Positions 1-9,743 of a stretch of 44,290 nt of DNA are shown piece after piece. Position numbers and translations under genes: made by a program. The stretch lies in the NCBI RefSeq assembly GCF_017991995.1, contig NZ_JAGOPN010000032.1, positions 1-44,290 of the forward strand. Direction: 5' to 3'. Each line of letters opens with the position of its first letter. The stretch's first letter is position 1. Source of the DNA: Pseudacidovorax sp. GTDB lineage: Bacteria; Pseudomonadota; Gammaproteobacteria; Burkholderiales; Burkholderiaceae_C. The notes under the pieces are model-generated. The model was given only the letters and a program-made list of their open reading frames with translations. It was not told the DNA's origin and searched no databases.

Positions 1-748
1 TGTCGAACTTGAGGATCTTGGCGGTGATTTCCTGGCCGGCCTGAACGACTTCGCTCGGGTGGCGGACACGGCGCCAGGCCATGTCGGTGATGTGCAGCAG
101 GCCGTCGATGCCGCCGAGGTCGACGAAAGCACCGTACTCGGTGATGTTCTTGACCACACCGCGGACGATGGCGCCTTCCTTCAGCGTCTCCATCAGCTTG
201 GCGCGCTCTTCGCCCATCGAGGCTTCGACCACGGCACGGCGCGACAGCACGACGTTGTTGCGCTTGCGGTCGAGCTTGATGACCTTGAACTCCATCGTCT
301 TGTTTTCGAAGGGAGTCAGGTCCTTGATCGGACGGGTGTCGATCAGCGAGCCCGGCAGGAAGGCGCGGATGCCGTTGACCAGCACCGTGAGGCCGCCCTT
401 GACCTTGCCGCTGGTCGTGCCGGTGACGAATTCACCGGATTCCAGGGCCTTCTCGAGCGCCAGCCACGAAGCCAGACGCTTGGCCGTGTCGCGCGAGAGG
501 ATGGTGTCGCCGTAGCCGTTCTCGACGGAACCGATGGCCACGGAGACGAAGTCGCCGGCCTGGACTTCGAGTTCGCCCTTGTCGTTCTTGAATTCGTCGA
601 TCGGCACGTAGGCTTCGGACTTCAGGCCTGCATTGACCACGACGTGGTTGTGCTCGACGCGGACCACCTCGGCGGTGATCACTTCGCCCGCGCGCATTTC
701 GGAACGCTTCAGGGACTCTTCAAAGAGGGCGGCAAAAGATTCGGACAT
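1..748 (-). CDS. rpsA: 30S ribosomal protein S1 (partial, C-terminus outside window)
   Basis: Reverse-strand translation from the ATG at 748 begins [13 protein letters not shown] and runs open to the window edge (249 codons of an expected ~560). The visible part holds the first two S1 RNA-binding repeats (roughly residues 20-85 and 105-170) and most of a third, ending around [14 protein letters not shown], a typical S1 repeat signature. S1 binds mRNA leaders on the 30S subunit and helps translation of structured or weak-SD messages. A good ribosome-binding site (GGAAGG) lies 6 bases before the ATG, which fixes the start. It is the last visible gene of the gyrA-to-rpsA series and sits 209 bp after aroA-cmk, enough room for its own promoter. 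The family assignment is very secure; only the C-terminal repeats cannot be seen. Confidence 0.97.
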   Translation of the reverse strand, partial: MSESFAALFEESLKRSEMRAGEVITAEVVRVEHNHVVVNAGLKSEAYVPIDEFKNDKGELEVQAGDFVSVAIGSVENGYGDTILSRDTAKRLASWLALEKALESGEFVTGTTSGKVKGGLTVLVNGIRAFLPGSLIDTRPIKDLTPFENKTMEFKVIKLDRKRNNVVLSRRAVVEASMGEERAKLMETLKEGAIVRGVVKNITEYGAFVDLGGIDGLLHITDMAWRRVRHPSEVVQAGQEITAKILKFD

Positions 749-957
749 TGAGTTTCCTTCCGGTCTCTCCAGGTTTCCAGCCGCCCATGCAACATCGCGT
801 GCGGCTGTTTCTATGACTGGAACCGGTGGTTTGGGCAGTGAAGCCCGGGGGTTGAGGTTGAACAACCAGCAGGCCGGTGCGCTGACGCGCGAGGGGAGCC
901 TGGCTGGAGCGATAGGCGCACCCGGCAGGGCCGGGGCGCCGAGCCCGACGAAAGCGC
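749..957. other. Intergenic region between aroA-cmk and rpsA
   Basis: These 209 bp separate the stop of aroA-cmk from the start of rpsA. They hold the rpsA ribosome-binding site and are GC-rich with several short dyads. I see no convincing gene and no clean -35/-10 pair. A separate rpsA promoter here would fit the size of the gap, but that is inference. Confidence 0.5.
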
Positions 958-2967
958 TTAATGCGTCTCGAAGGGCTGCACCTGCCGCCACCAGTCCAAC
1001 ACCTGCGCGACCGACTGATCGATGCTGAGGAAGGAGTTGTCCAGGAGGCGGGCGTCCTGCGCGGGTTTGAGCGGGGCGACGCTTCGATTCGAATCGCGGG
1101 CGTCGCGTGCTTCCAGGTCCGCGCGAAGGTCGGCGAGTATAGCGGGAATTCCTTTGGAAATCAATTGCTTATGCCGCCGCTCGGCCCGGTGCTCGGCACT
1201 GGCCGTGAGGTAGACCTTCAGCGGCGCGTCGGGGAAGATCACCGTGCCCATGTCGCGGCCGTCGGCCACCAGCCCGGGCAGGCGGCGGAAGCTGTGCTGC
1301 AGTTCGGTGAGGGCCGCCCGCACGCCGGGCAGGGCCGACACGCGCGAGGCGTCCATGCCGGCCGCCTCGGTGCGGATGGCGTCCGTCACATCCTCGTCGG
1401 CCAGCAGCACACGGCCGGCGTCGAAGCGCAGCGGCAGCGCGCGGGCAATGGCGGCGATGGCGGCCTCGTGGGCCGGCTCCGGCTCCAGGCCGGCCCGGCG
1501 GGTCGCGAGACCCGCCACGCGGTACAGCGTGCCCGAGTCCAGGTAGTGGTAGCCCAGCCGCAGCGCCAGCTCGGCCGCCAGCGTGCCCTTGCCCGAGGCG
1601 GTGGGGCCGTCGACGCAGAGCACCGGCACCTCGTCCGCCGCGACGACCGAGAACAGGGTCTCGAAATAGTCGGGGAAGGTCTTGGCGACGCATTTCGGAT
1701 CGAGGATGCGCAGCGGCCGGCGGTCGGGGTTGAAGGCGGCCAGCGAGAAGCACATGGCCACCCGGTGGTCGTCGTACGTGTGGATGGCGGCCGGCTTCCA
1801 GCCGCCGACGGGCAGTGGATGCACGACGATGAAGTCCGGCCCCGATTCGACGGTGGCGCCCAGCTTGCGCAGCTCGGCCTCCATGGCGTCGATGCGGTCG
1901 GTCTCCTTCACGCGCCAACTGGCGATGTTGCGAAGCCGGCAGGGGCCGTCGGCATAGAGCGCCATCACGGCCAGCGTCATGGCGGCGTCCGGAATCGCGT
2001 TGCAGTCCAGGTCGATGGCCTTGAGCGGCCAGGCGCCGCGGCGCACCTCCAGCCAGTTGGGGCCGCTGTCCACTTGCGCGCCCATCTGGCGGGCTGCGTC
2101 GATGAAACGGATGTCGCCCTGGATCGAGTCGGCGCCCACGCCTTCGATGCGGATGCCGTTGCGCCCCGGCAGCGGTGCGGCGAGCGCGCCCAGGCCGATG
2201 AAGTAGCTGGCCGAGGACGCATCCGCCTCGACATGAATGCGCCCGGGCGTGAGGTAGCGGCTGCCCTGCGGGATGGTGAAGCGGCGCCATTCCTCGCGCT
2301 GCACCTGGATGCCGAAGCGGGCGAGCAGGTTGAGCGTGATCTCGATGTAAGGCTTGGAGATCAGCTCGCCCACCACCTCGATCACCACATCGCGGCTGCC
2401 GGCGGCCAGTGGCAGGGCCAGCAGCAGCGCAGTGAGGAACTGGCTCGACACATCGCCCCGCACGCGGATCGGGGTGTCGAGCTGCAGGGCTGAGATCTGG
2501 GCCGGGCGGATGCGCAGGGGCGGATAGCCGGGGTTGCCCAGGTAGTCGATGGGACAGCCCAGCTGCACCAGGGCGTCGACCAGGTCGCCGATCGGGCGCT
2601 CATGCATGCGCGGCACGCCAAGCAGCTGGAAGTCGCCGCCCAGCAGCGCCAGCGCCGCCGTCAGCGGCCGCATGGCCGTGCCGGCATTGCCCAGGAACAG
2701 GTCGGCCTGCCGCTGCTTCACCTGGCCGCCCAGGCCTTCGATGCGCAGCACCGCGCCGTCACGGGCGAGGGTGCAGCCCAACTGGGCCAGCGCCTCCAGC
2801 ATGACGCGGGTGTCGTCCGAATCCAGCAGGTCGTGGATCTCGGTCGTGCCGCTGGCCAGTGCAGCCAGCAGGAGCACGCGGTTGGAGATGCTCTTGGAGC
2901 CGGGCAACCGCACGGTGCCGCCGGCGCCGGCCAGCGCGGGAAGGTCGAGGAACTCGGTGGCGTACAT
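958..2967 (-). CDS. aroA-cmk: Bifunctional EPSP synthase / cytidylate kinase fusion
   Basis: This is a 669-residue fusion of two enzymes that are usually separate. Residues 1 to ~440 are 3-phosphoshikimate 1-carboxyvinyltransferase: [10 protein letters not shown] at 21-30, the GNAGTAMRP motif near 93, DDHRVAM and [10 protein letters not shown] near the domain end. It joins shikimate-3-phosphate and PEP to EPSP in the shikimate pathway. Residues ~447-669 are cytidylate kinase, with the P-loop GPTASGKG at 454-461 and [11 protein letters not shown] further on; it phosphorylates CMP and dCMP. The junction is a continuous reading frame with no stop or internal RBS-ATG pair that I can see. In many relatives aroA and cmk are adjacent genes, so this looks like loss of the intervening stop. 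Such fusions are annotated in Comamonadaceae. The gene sits 95 bp after tyrA in the aromatic block. Confidence 0.96.
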   Translation of the reverse strand: MYATEFLDLPALAGAGGTVRLPGSKSISNRVLLLAALASGTTEIHDLLDSDDTRVMLEALAQLGCTLARDGAVLRIEGLGGQVKQRQADLFLGNAGTAMRPLTAALALLGGDFQLLGVPRMHERPIGDLVDALVQLGCPIDYLGNPGYPPLRIRPAQISALQLDTPIRVRGDVSSQFLTALLLALPLAAGSRDVVIEVVGELISKPYIEITLNLLARFGIQVQREEWRRFTIPQGSRYLTPGRIHVEADASSASYFIGLGALAAPLPGRNGIRIEGVGADSIQGDIRFIDAARQMGAQVDSGPNWLEVRRGAWPLKAIDLDCNAIPDAAMTLAVMALYADGPCRLRNIASWRVKETDRIDAMEAELRKLGATVESGPDFIVVHPLPVGGWKPAAIHTYDDHRVAMCFSLAAFNPDRRPLRILDPKCVAKTFPDYFETLFSVVAADEVPVLCVDGPTASGKGTLAAELALRLGYHYLDSGTLYRVAGLATRRAGLEPEPAHEAAIAAIARALPLRFDAGRVLLADEDVTDAIRTEAAGMDASRVSALPGVRAALTELQHSFRRLPGLVADGRDMGTVIFPDAPLKVYLTASAEHRAERRHKQLISKGIPAILADLRADLEARDARDSNRSVAPLKPAQDARLLDNSFLSIDQSVAQVLDWWRQVQPFETH

Positions 2968-3062
2968 GGAAGAGGCAGATGAAGGAGGGCCGCGGGAATC
3001 GGGGACTCAGCGCTCGAACGCGGGGGCGACAAGGATCACCATCGGCCGACGCGCGCGTGCGC

Positions 3063-3932
3063 TCAGTGGGAGAAGGCGGGCTTCAGGGCGGCGCGGGCAC
3101 GGCTGGCCCGGCCGATGGCATCGCTGAGGCCGCTCGCGTCGCCTGCGGCGATCTGCGCCTCGAAGTCCGCCAGCGCCTCGCGGAAGGTGCGCGATTGACG
3201 CAGGACTTCCTCGCGGTTGGCCAAGAGGATGTCGCGCCAGACGGCCGGATCGCCGGCGGCGATGCGCGAGAAGTCGCGAAATCCGGGACCGGCGAGTTCG
3301 AGCCAGCGGGCGCCATCGGGTTGCTGCGCGATGGACTGCATGAAGGCGAAGGCCAGCAGGTGGGGCAGATGACTCACCGCCGCCAGGGCGGCATCGTGGC
3401 TCGCGGCGTCCATCGTCAGCACGCGGGCGCCGATCCGGCTCCAGACCTCGATGGCGCGCTGTACCTGCTCGGCGCGCGAGCGTTCGGTGGGCGTGAGGAT
3501 GACATGCCGGCCCACGAACAGCGCGCCTTCGGCATGCTCGACGCCTGCGACTTCCTTGCCGGCGATGGGATGGGCGGGCACGAAGTTGCCGACCTGATGC
3601 TGCAGCGCGCGAAGGCCGGCCTGCACCACGTCGCCCTTGGTCGAGCCCACGTCCATCAGCAGCGTCTGCTCGCCGAGGCCGTGGCGGATGGCGCTCAGCG
3701 TCGACTCCGTCGCGGCCACGGGCACCGCCAGCACCACGAGGTCGGCGCCTGCGACCGCCTGCAGGGCGGAAGGCGCCCCGGTGTCGATCACACCCAACTG
3801 GCGCGCGCGCTCGGTGGTCGAGGGCGACTTGCTGTAGCCGACGACCCGGCGCACCAGCCCCGCCTGGCGCAGCGCCAGGGCAAAGGAGCCGCCGATGAGG
3901 CCACAGCCGATCAGGCCGAGTTGCTGGAACAT
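3063..3932 (-). CDS. tyrA: Prephenate/arogenate dehydrogenase
   Basis: The 289-residue protein starts MFQQLGLIGCGLIGGSFALA, a Rossmann fold with the NAD(P)-binding GCGLIGGS motif in the first 20 residues. The open frame extends 46 codons further upstream, but that stretch overlaps pheA and is low-complexity, so the ATG at 3932 is the start. TyrA oxidatively decarboxylates prephenate (or arogenate) in tyrosine synthesis. Further motifs are VLAVPVAAT, MDVGSTKGDV and FVPAHPIAGKE, the last being the substrate-binding HPIAG segment. No chorismate mutase or ACT domain is attached. It lies 8 bp after pheA, so translation is probably coupled. Cofactor and substrate preference cannot be read from sequence alone. 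Confidence 0.95.
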   Translation of the reverse strand: MFQQLGLIGCGLIGGSFALALRQAGLVRRVVGYSKSPSTTERARQLGVIDTGAPSALQAVAGADLVVLAVPVAATESTLSAIRHGLGEQTLLMDVGSTKGDVVQAGLRALQHQVGNFVPAHPIAGKEVAGVEHAEGALFVGRHVILTPTERSRAEQVQRAIEVWSRIGARVLTMDAASHDAALAAVSHLPHLLAFAFMQSIAQQPDGARWLELAGPGFRDFSRIAAGDPAVWRDILLANREEVLRQSRTFREALADFEAQIAAGDASGLSDAIGRASRARAALKPAFSH

Positions 3933-3940
3933 CCTCGGAC

Positions 3941-5062
3941 TCAAGCCTTGACGGGATAGGCGCCGATGATCTTGAAGAACGCGCACAGGCCGCGCAGTTC
4001 GGCCAGGGCCGCGGCGACGTTCGGCTGGCTGGGATGGCCGTCGAGGTCGATGTAGAAGTAGTACTCCCACTGGCCGGTGCGGGCGGGGCGCGACTCGAAG
4101 CGCGTCATCGAGACCTTGTGCTCCTTCAGCGGCACGAGCAGATCATGCACCGCACCCGGCTTGTTGGGCACCGAGACCACGAGGCTGGTCATGTCGCGTC
4201 CAGAGGCCGGCGGCATCGCCAGCGTGTGCGGCAGGCAGATGACGGCGAAGCGCGTGCGGTTGTACGGATCGTCCTGGATGGCATGGGCCACGATGTGCAG
4301 GCCGAACTGCGTGGCGGCACGTTCGCCAGCGATGCCGGCCCACGCCGGGTTGGTGGCCGCCAGGCGGGCGCCTTCGGCATTGCTGGAGACGGCGCGCCGC
4401 TCGGCCTTCGGCAGATGCTTGGACAGCCAGCCGTGGCACTGCGCCAACGCCTGCGGATGGGCCATCACCACTTCGATATCGTCCAGCGAGTTGCGGCTGC
4501 ACAGCAGGTTGTGGCGCACCAGCAGGCTGACCTCGCCGACCACATGGGCGGGCGAATGCAGGAACAGGTCGAGCGAACGGGCGACGGCGCCTTCGGTGGA
4601 GTTCTCCACGCCCACCACGCCGTACTGCGCGCTGCCGGCGGCCGTGGCGTGGAAGACTTCGTCGAAGGTGGCGCAGTACACCAGATCGGCCGCACCGCCG
4701 AAGTACTCGATGGCGGCTTGTTCGCAGAAGGTGCCTTCGGGGCCCAGCACCGCCACGCGCTGCGGCGATTCGAGTGCCAGGCAGGCGGACATGATCTCGC
4801 GCCAGATGGCTTCGACGTGCGCGCCCTTGAGCGGGCCGGGGTTGTTGCGCTTGACCTTCTCGATGACCTGCGCGACACGGTCAGGCCGGAAGTAGGGCGT
4901 GCCTTCGCGCTTCTTCACCTCGCCCACCAGTTCTGCCACATGGGCGCGCTGGTTCAGCAGGTCGAGCAATTGGGCGTCCAGCGCATCGATGCGCTCGCGT
5001 AGAGGCGCGAGGCTGTCGGCGGCGGAGGAGGAGGGGGGGGGAGGGGATTGGTCAGCAGTCAT
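3941..5062 (-). CDS. pheA: P-protein: chorismate mutase / prephenate dehydratase with ACT domain
   Basis: This 373-residue protein has the three-part layout of the bifunctional P-protein. Residues ~15-105 are an AroQ-type chorismate mutase (LRERIDALDAQLLDLLNQRA). Residues ~105-280 are prephenate dehydratase (VAVLGPEGTFCEQAA, GVVGVENSTEGAV, and the catalytic-site segment NRTRFAVI). Residues ~290-373 are an ACT domain that should bind phenylalanine for feedback control; its ESRPARTGQWEYYFYID segment is typical. It makes phenylpyruvate from chorismate. The N-terminal ~15 residues are a Pro/Ser tail (PPPPSSS) encoded by a G-rich run on the plus strand that includes nine consecutive G. serC ends 21 bp upstream and tyrA starts 8 bp downstream. 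Confidence 0.96.
   Translation of the reverse strand: MTADQSPPPPSSSAADSLAPLRERIDALDAQLLDLLNQRAHVAELVGEVKKREGTPYFRPDRVAQVIEKVKRNNPGPLKGAHVEAIWREIMSACLALESPQRVAVLGPEGTFCEQAAIEYFGGAADLVYCATFDEVFHATAAGSAQYGVVGVENSTEGAVARSLDLFLHSPAHVVGEVSLLVRHNLLCSRNSLDDIEVVMAHPQALAQCHGWLSKHLPKAERRAVSSNAEGARLAATNPAWAGIAGERAATQFGLHIVAHAIQDDPYNRTRFAVICLPHTLAMPPASGRDMTSLVVSVPNKPGAVHDLLVPLKEHKVSMTRFESRPARTGQWEYYFYIDLDGHPSQPNVAAALAELRGLCAFFKIIGAYPVKA
5033..5041. repeat. Homopolymer G9 tract inside the pheA start region
   Basis: Nine consecutive G on the plus strand (C on the pheA strand) encode part of the Pro tail at about residues 7-10 of PheA. It is a possible slippage or sequencing-error site, because a one-base change would shift the frame before the chorismate mutase domain. 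Confidence 0.85.
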
Positions 5063-5083
5063 CGAGCGGACTCACGCCTGTAT

Positions 5084-6205
5084 TCAGGCGTGCAGGCGCT
5101 CGAATTCTCTCATGTAGGACACAAGTGCCTGAACGCCTTCCAGCGGCATGGCGTTGTAGATGCTGGCGCGCATGCCGCCCACGGACTTGTGGCCCTTGAG
5201 CTGCAGCAGCCCGGCCGTCTTCGCGCCTGTCAGGAAGGCCTCGTTGCGCGATTCGTCGGCCAGCAGGAAGGGCACGTTCATGCGCGAGCGGCAGGCCGGA
5301 TCGACCTTGCTCACATAAAAGGCCGATGCGTCGATGAAGTCGTACAGCAGCTTGGCCTTGGCGATGTTGCGCGCCTCCATGGCAGCCACGCCGGTCAGCT
5401 CGCCTTCCTTCTGCTGCAGCAGCCACTGGAAGGTCAGGCCCGCCATGTAGATGCCCCAGGTCGGCGGCGTGTTGTACATCGAATCGTTCTCGGCCACGAG
5501 CTTGTAGCTGAAGGCGCTTGGGCAGATCGGCAGGGCGCGGTCGAGCAGGTCTTCGCGCACCACCACCAGCGTCAGGCCGGCGGGGCCGAGGTTCTTCTGG
5601 GCACCACCGAAGGCCAGGCCCACACGGCTCCAATCCACGCTGCGCGATGCGACATGCGAGGAGAAGTCGATGACCAGCGGCGCGTCGCTGCCGAGGGCTT
5701 TCAGGTCGGGCAGTTCCTGGAACTCGATGCCGTTGATCGTCTCGTTGGAGCACAGGTGCACATAGGCGGCGTCTGCGCTCAGCGACCACTTGGCGGCTTC
5801 AGGAATCGCCACATGGCCGCCTTCGGCGTTGGTGGCGGCCATGCGCGCCTTGCAATACCGGCCCGCTTCCTTGAGCGACTTGGTGCTCCAGCTGCCGGTG
5901 ACCACGAAGTCGACCGTGCCACCGCGCGAGAGGTTCAGCGGCACGATGGCGTTCTCGCCCAGCCCACCGCCCTGCATGAACAGGATTCGGAAGTTGGACG
6001 GCACCGCCAGAAGCTGGCGGAAGTCAGCCTCCGCCTGCCCGATGATCTCGCCGAATTCCTTGCCGCGGTGGCTCATCTCCATCACGCCCATGCCGCTGCC
6101 GTGCCAGTCGAGCATCTCCGCTGCCGCGCGGCGCAGCACGGCCTCGGGCATGGCGGCCGGGCCGGCAGAGAAGTTGTAAGGACGGCGTGGGGCGGCGGGT
6201 GTCAT
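5084..6205 (-). CDS. serC: Phosphoserine aminotransferase
   Basis: The 373-residue protein starts [20 protein letters not shown], with the class-V aminotransferase SerC opening (NFSAGPA). The PLP-binding lysine is K204 within [12 protein letters not shown]. Other family blocks are [14 protein letters not shown] and [17 protein letters not shown]. It transfers an amino group from glutamate to 3-phosphohydroxypyruvate for serine synthesis, and also serves pyridoxal phosphate synthesis in many bacteria. The length matches the family (~360). The 57-bp leader between the DUF2059 stop and this ATG is mostly a 7-bp tandem array and shows no Shine-Dalgarno sequence, so translation may rely on coupling, S1 or an unusual start. 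pheA follows after 21 bp. Confidence 0.96.
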   Translation of the reverse strand: MTPAAPRRPYNFSAGPAAMPEAVLRRAAAEMLDWHGSGMGVMEMSHRGKEFGEIIGQAEADFRQLLAVPSNFRILFMQGGGLGENAIVPLNLSRGGTVDFVVTGSWSTKSLKEAGRYCKARMAATNAEGGHVAIPEAAKWSLSADAAYVHLCSNETINGIEFQELPDLKALGSDAPLVIDFSSHVASRSVDWSRVGLAFGGAQKNLGPAGLTLVVVREDLLDRALPICPSAFSYKLVAENDSMYNTPPTWGIYMAGLTFQWLLQQKEGELTGVAAMEARNIAKAKLLYDFIDASAFYVSKVDPACRSRMNVPFLLADESRNEAFLTGAKTAGLLQLKGHKSVGGMRASIYNAMPLEGVQALVSYMREFERLHA

Positions 6206-6210
6206 TCGGC

Positions 6211-6245
6211 GGCGGGCGGCGGGCGGCGGGCGGCGGGCGGCGGGC
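6211..6245. repeat. 7-bp tandem repeat (GGCGGGC)x5 in the serC leader
   Basis: Five perfect copies of GGCGGGC (plus-strand reading) occupy 35 of the 57 bp between the DUF2059 stop and the serC ATG, with degenerate half-copies on both sides. The array ends 5 bases before the serC ATG, exactly where a ribosome-binding site would sit. Confidence 0.93.
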
Positions 6246-6262
6246 GGAGGCGCAGGCAGGGG

Positions 6263-6877
6263 TTACTTCTTGGCGGGGGCCTTGGGTGCGGCGCTGCCGC
6301 TGGTGCCGCTGCTGCTTGCACCGTTGCCCTTGGCCGCACCACCATCGGTGGGCGCGCCCAGGGCCTTGGCGACGTTGGTGTCCAGGGCGCGCAACTTGGG
6401 CTCGACCGACGTGCGGGTCTCGGCCACCAGTTTCTCCGTCAACGCGTTCTGCAGCTGCGGATTGAGTTCCTGGTATTTCTTGCTCACCGGCGAGCTGACC
6501 CAGGCCACGAGCTGGCGCATCTCTTCTTCATTGAAGTTCTGGTCCAGCACCGGCGTCAGGGCCGCGGGAGCCAGTTGGACGGCCTTGTCGCGCACCAGCG
6601 GATAGGCGTCGTCGAAGTACTTCTTCAGTTCGGCGTCGGCGGCCTTGCCGGCGGCTTCGCGCTTGGCCTCGGGCACTTGCGTCTGCAGGTAACCGGCACC
6701 CGCGCGGGCGATCGGCAGGCTCGACTCTTCGACCAGGCCCCGCGCCAGCGCTTCCACGCCCGGACGCTGCAACTCGATGAACTGCTTGATGAGGGCAGCC
6801 TTGTCCTGGGCCCAGGCGCCGGAGACGGCTGCAGCGAGCGTGGCGCCGATCAGGGCGGTCTTGATGTGTTTCTTCAT
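6263..6877 (-). CDS. DUF2059 family secreted protein
   Basis: A 204-residue protein with a clear signal peptide ([23 protein letters not shown], cleavage before QDK). Its all-helical body (residues ~25-165) fits the DUF2059 family: short acidic/amphipathic helices, [12 protein letters not shown], and [22 protein letters not shown], where [18 protein letters not shown] is characteristic. The last ~40 residues are a low-complexity Gly/Ser/Ala/Lys tail. It is probably periplasmic; no function is established for the family. Its ATG overlaps the gyrA stop by 4 bp (6874-6877, ATGA), so it is likely translated by coupling to gyrA. An RBS-like GGAGAA lies just upstream inside the gyrA end. Confidence 0.85.
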   Translation of the reverse strand: MKKHIKTALIGATLAAAVSGAWAQDKAALIKQFIELQRPGVEALARGLVEESSLPIARAGAGYLQTQVPEAKREAAGKAADAELKKYFDDAYPLVRDKAVQLAPAALTPVLDQNFNEEEMRQLVAWVSSPVSKKYQELNPQLQNALTEKLVAETRTSVEPKLRALDTNVAKALGAPTDGGAAKGNGASSSGTSGSAAPKAPAKK

Positions 6878-9513
6878 TGAGGGTTCTCCTGGGATGGATC
6901 TGCGGCGTCTTCCGCATCGGCGGCCGCGTTGGCGTCGTTCTCGACGATGCGCTGCAGCCCGCTGAGCTTGGCGCCTTCGTCGAGGTTGATGAGCGTGACA
7001 CCTTGCGTCGCGCGGCCGAGTTCGCGGATTTCTGATACGCGTGTACGTACCAGCACGCCCTTGTCGGTGATGAGCATGATCTCGTCATCCACATGCACCA
7101 GCGTGGCGGCCACGACCTTGCCGTTGCGCTCGCTCTGTTGAATCGCGATCATGCCTTTGGTTCCCCGGCCGTGGCGGGTGTACTCGGTGATGCTGGTGCG
7201 CTTGCCGTAGCCGTTCTCGGTGGCGGTGAGCACGCTCTGCGTCTCATCCTCGGCCACCAGCATGGCGATCACGCCCTGCCCGTCCTCCAGCATCATGCCG
7301 CGCACGCCGCGGGCATTGCGGCCCATGGGCCGTACGTCGTTCTCGTCGAAGCGCACAGCCTTGCCGCCATCGGAGAAGAGCATCACATCGTGCTTGCCGT
7401 CCGTCAGTGCCGCGCCGATGAGGTAATCGCCGTCATCCAGGTCGACGGCGATGATGCCGGCCTTGCGCGGGTTGCTGAATTCGTCGAGCGCTGTCTTCTT
7501 GACGGTGCCCATCGACGTGCCCATGAAGATGTAGCGGTCGGACGGGAAGTTGCGCGTGTCGCCGGTCAGCGGCAGCACCACGGTGATCTTCTCGCCCTCG
7601 GCCAGCGGGAACATGTTGACGATCGGTCGGCCGCGCGAATTGCGCGAGCCCGAAGGCACTTCCCACACCTTGAGCCAGTACAGCCGCCCGCGGTTGGAGA
7701 AGCAGAGGATGTAGTCGTGCGTGTTCGCAATGAAGAGCTGGTCGATCCAGTCGTCTTCCTTGGTCGCGGCGGCCTGCTTGCCCCGACCGCCGCGCTTTTG
7801 CGCCCGGTACTCGGAGAGCGGCTGGCTCTTGATGTAGCCGCTGTGCGAGAGCGTGACCACCATGTCGGTGGGCGTGATCAGGTCTTCGGTGGAGAGGTCC
7901 TGCGCGCTGTATTCGATCTCGCTGCGGCGCGCGCCCAGCTTGGTCTGGCCAAACTCTTGCCGCAGGGCGCCGAGTTCCTCGCCGATGATGACCGACACGC
8001 GCTCGGGCTTGGACAGGATGTCGAGCAGGTCGTCGATCTCCGCCATCACTTCCTTGTACTCGGCGACGATCTTGTCCTGCTCCAGGCCGGTCAGGCGCTG
8101 CAGGCGCATCTGCAGGATTTCCTGTGCCTGCGTCTCGGAAAGGCGGTAGAGGCCGTCGCCCATCAGGCCGTAGATGCGCTCCAGGCCTTCGGGCCGGTAG
8201 TCGTCGGCATTGATGGTGCCGCCGTCGGCGCGCGCGCGGGTGAGCATCTCGCGCACCAGCTTGCTGTCCCACGAGCGGGTCATCAGCTCGGCCTTGGCCA
8301 CCGGCGGCGTGGGCGACTCGCGGATGATGCGGATGAACTCGTCGATGTTGGCCAGCGCAACCGCCAGGCCCTCGAGCACGTGGCCGCGCTCGCGCGCCTT
8401 GCGCAGGTTGAACACCGTGCGCCGCGTCACCACCTCGCGGCGGTGCTGCAGGAAGACCTGCACCAGGTCCTTCAGGTTGCACAGCTTGGGCTGGCCATCC
8501 ACCAGGGCCACCATGTTGATGCCGAAGGTGTCCTGCAGCTGCGTCTGTTTGTACAGGTTATTTAAGACCACCTCCGGCACTTCGCCGCGCTTGAGCTCGA
8601 TCACCAGGCGCATGCCCGACTTGTCGGACTCGTCCTGGATGTGGCTGATGCCCTCGAGCTTCTTCTCGTGCACCAGTTCGGCCATGCGCTCCTGCAGCGT
8701 CTTCTTGTTCACCTGGTAGGGCAACTCGTCGACGATGATGGCCTGGCGCTGGCCGCGGTCGATGTCCTCGAAGTGGCACTTGGCCCGCATCACCACCTTG
8801 CCGCGGCCGGTGCGATAGCCTTCCTTGACGCCGTTGATGCCATAGATGATGCCGGCCGTCGGGAAGTCGGGTGCCGGCACGATCTCCATCAGGTCGTCGA
8901 TGCTGGCGTCGGGGTGGCGAAGCAGATGCAGGCAGGCGTCCACCACCTCGTTCAGGTTGTGGGGCGGAATGTTGGTGGCCATGCCCACCGCAATGCCGCC
9001 TGAGCCGTTGACCAGCAGGTTGGGCAGGCGGCTGGGCAATACCAGTGGTTCTTTTTCGCTGCCGTCGTAATTGGGGCCGAAATCGACGGTTTCCTTGTCG
9101 ATATCCGCCAGCATTTCATGCGCGATTTTTGCAAGGCGAATTTCGGTATATCGCATCGCCGCCGCACTGTCGCCATCGACCGAGCCGAAATTGCCCTGGC
9201 CATCCACCAACATGTGGCGCATGGAGAAATCCTGCGCCAGACGCACGATTGTGTCGTAGACCGACTGGTCGCCATGCGGGTGGTACTTGCCGATGACATC
9301 GCCAACGATACGGGCCGACTTCTTGTAGGGCCGGTTCCAGTCGTTGTTGAGCTCGTGCATCGCGTACAGCACACGGCGATGCACGGGCTTGAGGCCATCC
9401 CGCGCGTCGGGCAGGGCGCGCCCGACGATCACGCTCATCGCGTAGTCGAGATAGCTGCGCCGCATCTCCTCCTCGAGGCTGATGGGCAGGGTTTCCTTGG
9501 CGAACGATGTCAT
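6874..9513 (-). CDS. gyrA: DNA gyrase subunit A
   Basis: This 879-residue protein is a full-length GyrA (E. coli 875). The N-terminal breakage-reunion domain includes [19 protein letters not shown] (31-49), the quinolone-resistance region [13 protein letters not shown] (78-90) and the catalytic tyrosine Y122 in [10 protein letters not shown]. The C-terminal beta-pinwheel contains the GyrA box QKRGGRGKQ, which separates gyrase from topoisomerase IV. With GyrB it introduces negative supercoils using ATP. Residue 83, serine in E. coli, is Gln here, followed by Ser84; D87 is conserved. It is the first gene of the minus-strand series and its TGA overlaps the next ATG. No strong SD is visible before the start at 9513. 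Confidence 0.98.
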   Translation of the reverse strand: MTSFAKETLPISLEEEMRRSYLDYAMSVIVGRALPDARDGLKPVHRRVLYAMHELNNDWNRPYKKSARIVGDVIGKYHPHGDQSVYDTIVRLAQDFSMRHMLVDGQGNFGSVDGDSAAAMRYTEIRLAKIAHEMLADIDKETVDFGPNYDGSEKEPLVLPSRLPNLLVNGSGGIAVGMATNIPPHNLNEVVDACLHLLRHPDASIDDLMEIVPAPDFPTAGIIYGINGVKEGYRTGRGKVVMRAKCHFEDIDRGQRQAIIVDELPYQVNKKTLQERMAELVHEKKLEGISHIQDESDKSGMRLVIELKRGEVPEVVLNNLYKQTQLQDTFGINMVALVDGQPKLCNLKDLVQVFLQHRREVVTRRTVFNLRKARERGHVLEGLAVALANIDEFIRIIRESPTPPVAKAELMTRSWDSKLVREMLTRARADGGTINADDYRPEGLERIYGLMGDGLYRLSETQAQEILQMRLQRLTGLEQDKIVAEYKEVMAEIDDLLDILSKPERVSVIIGEELGALRQEFGQTKLGARRSEIEYSAQDLSTEDLITPTDMVVTLSHSGYIKSQPLSEYRAQKRGGRGKQAAATKEDDWIDQLFIANTHDYILCFSNRGRLYWLKVWEVPSGSRNSRGRPIVNMFPLAEGEKITVVLPLTGDTRNFPSDRYIFMGTSMGTVKKTALDEFSNPRKAGIIAVDLDDGDYLIGAALTDGKHDVMLFSDGGKAVRFDENDVRPMGRNARGVRGMMLEDGQGVIAMLVAEDETQSVLTATENGYGKRTSITEYTRHGRGTKGMIAIQQSERNGKVVAATLVHVDDEIMLITDKGVLVRTRVSEIRELGRATQGVTLINLDEGAKLSGLQRIVENDANAAADAEDAADPSQENPQ

Positions 9514-9743
9514 GAGGCGGCAGCAGGTCGGCGGGCGAAACGGTGGATTTTACGTTGCCCGCGGTGTCGCGAGACAGCAACACAAGTGCGGCTTTCCGTT
9601 GCAGTCCTACGCCGGCCGGGGCGGGCGCGCCCGGTTTGAGAAAGACCCTATGGCACAATGAACTCCAGCGTTTTGGGTGGTGGTCACTTGAGACGTCCTT
9701 GTTTCGCGGCTGCGGCTGCGGCTTTTTCCCCAAGAGGAGAACC
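9514..9743. promoter_or_regulatory. Divergent gyrA / ompA intergenic region
   Basis: These 230 bp lie between the divergent starts of gyrA (minus) and ompA (plus) and must carry promoters for both. A -10-like CACAAT is at 9654-9659 on the plus strand, about 85 bp before the ompA ATG, but the -35 side is poor. The ompA ribosome-binding site is AAGAGGAGA at 9732-9740. No gene is seen inside. Confidence 0.5.

Noticed and set aside
961-2493. Long open frame (510 residues) opposite aroA-cmk
   Set aside because: It is antisense to a certain gene and has the Arg/Gln/His-rich make-up of a GC-rich shadow frame.
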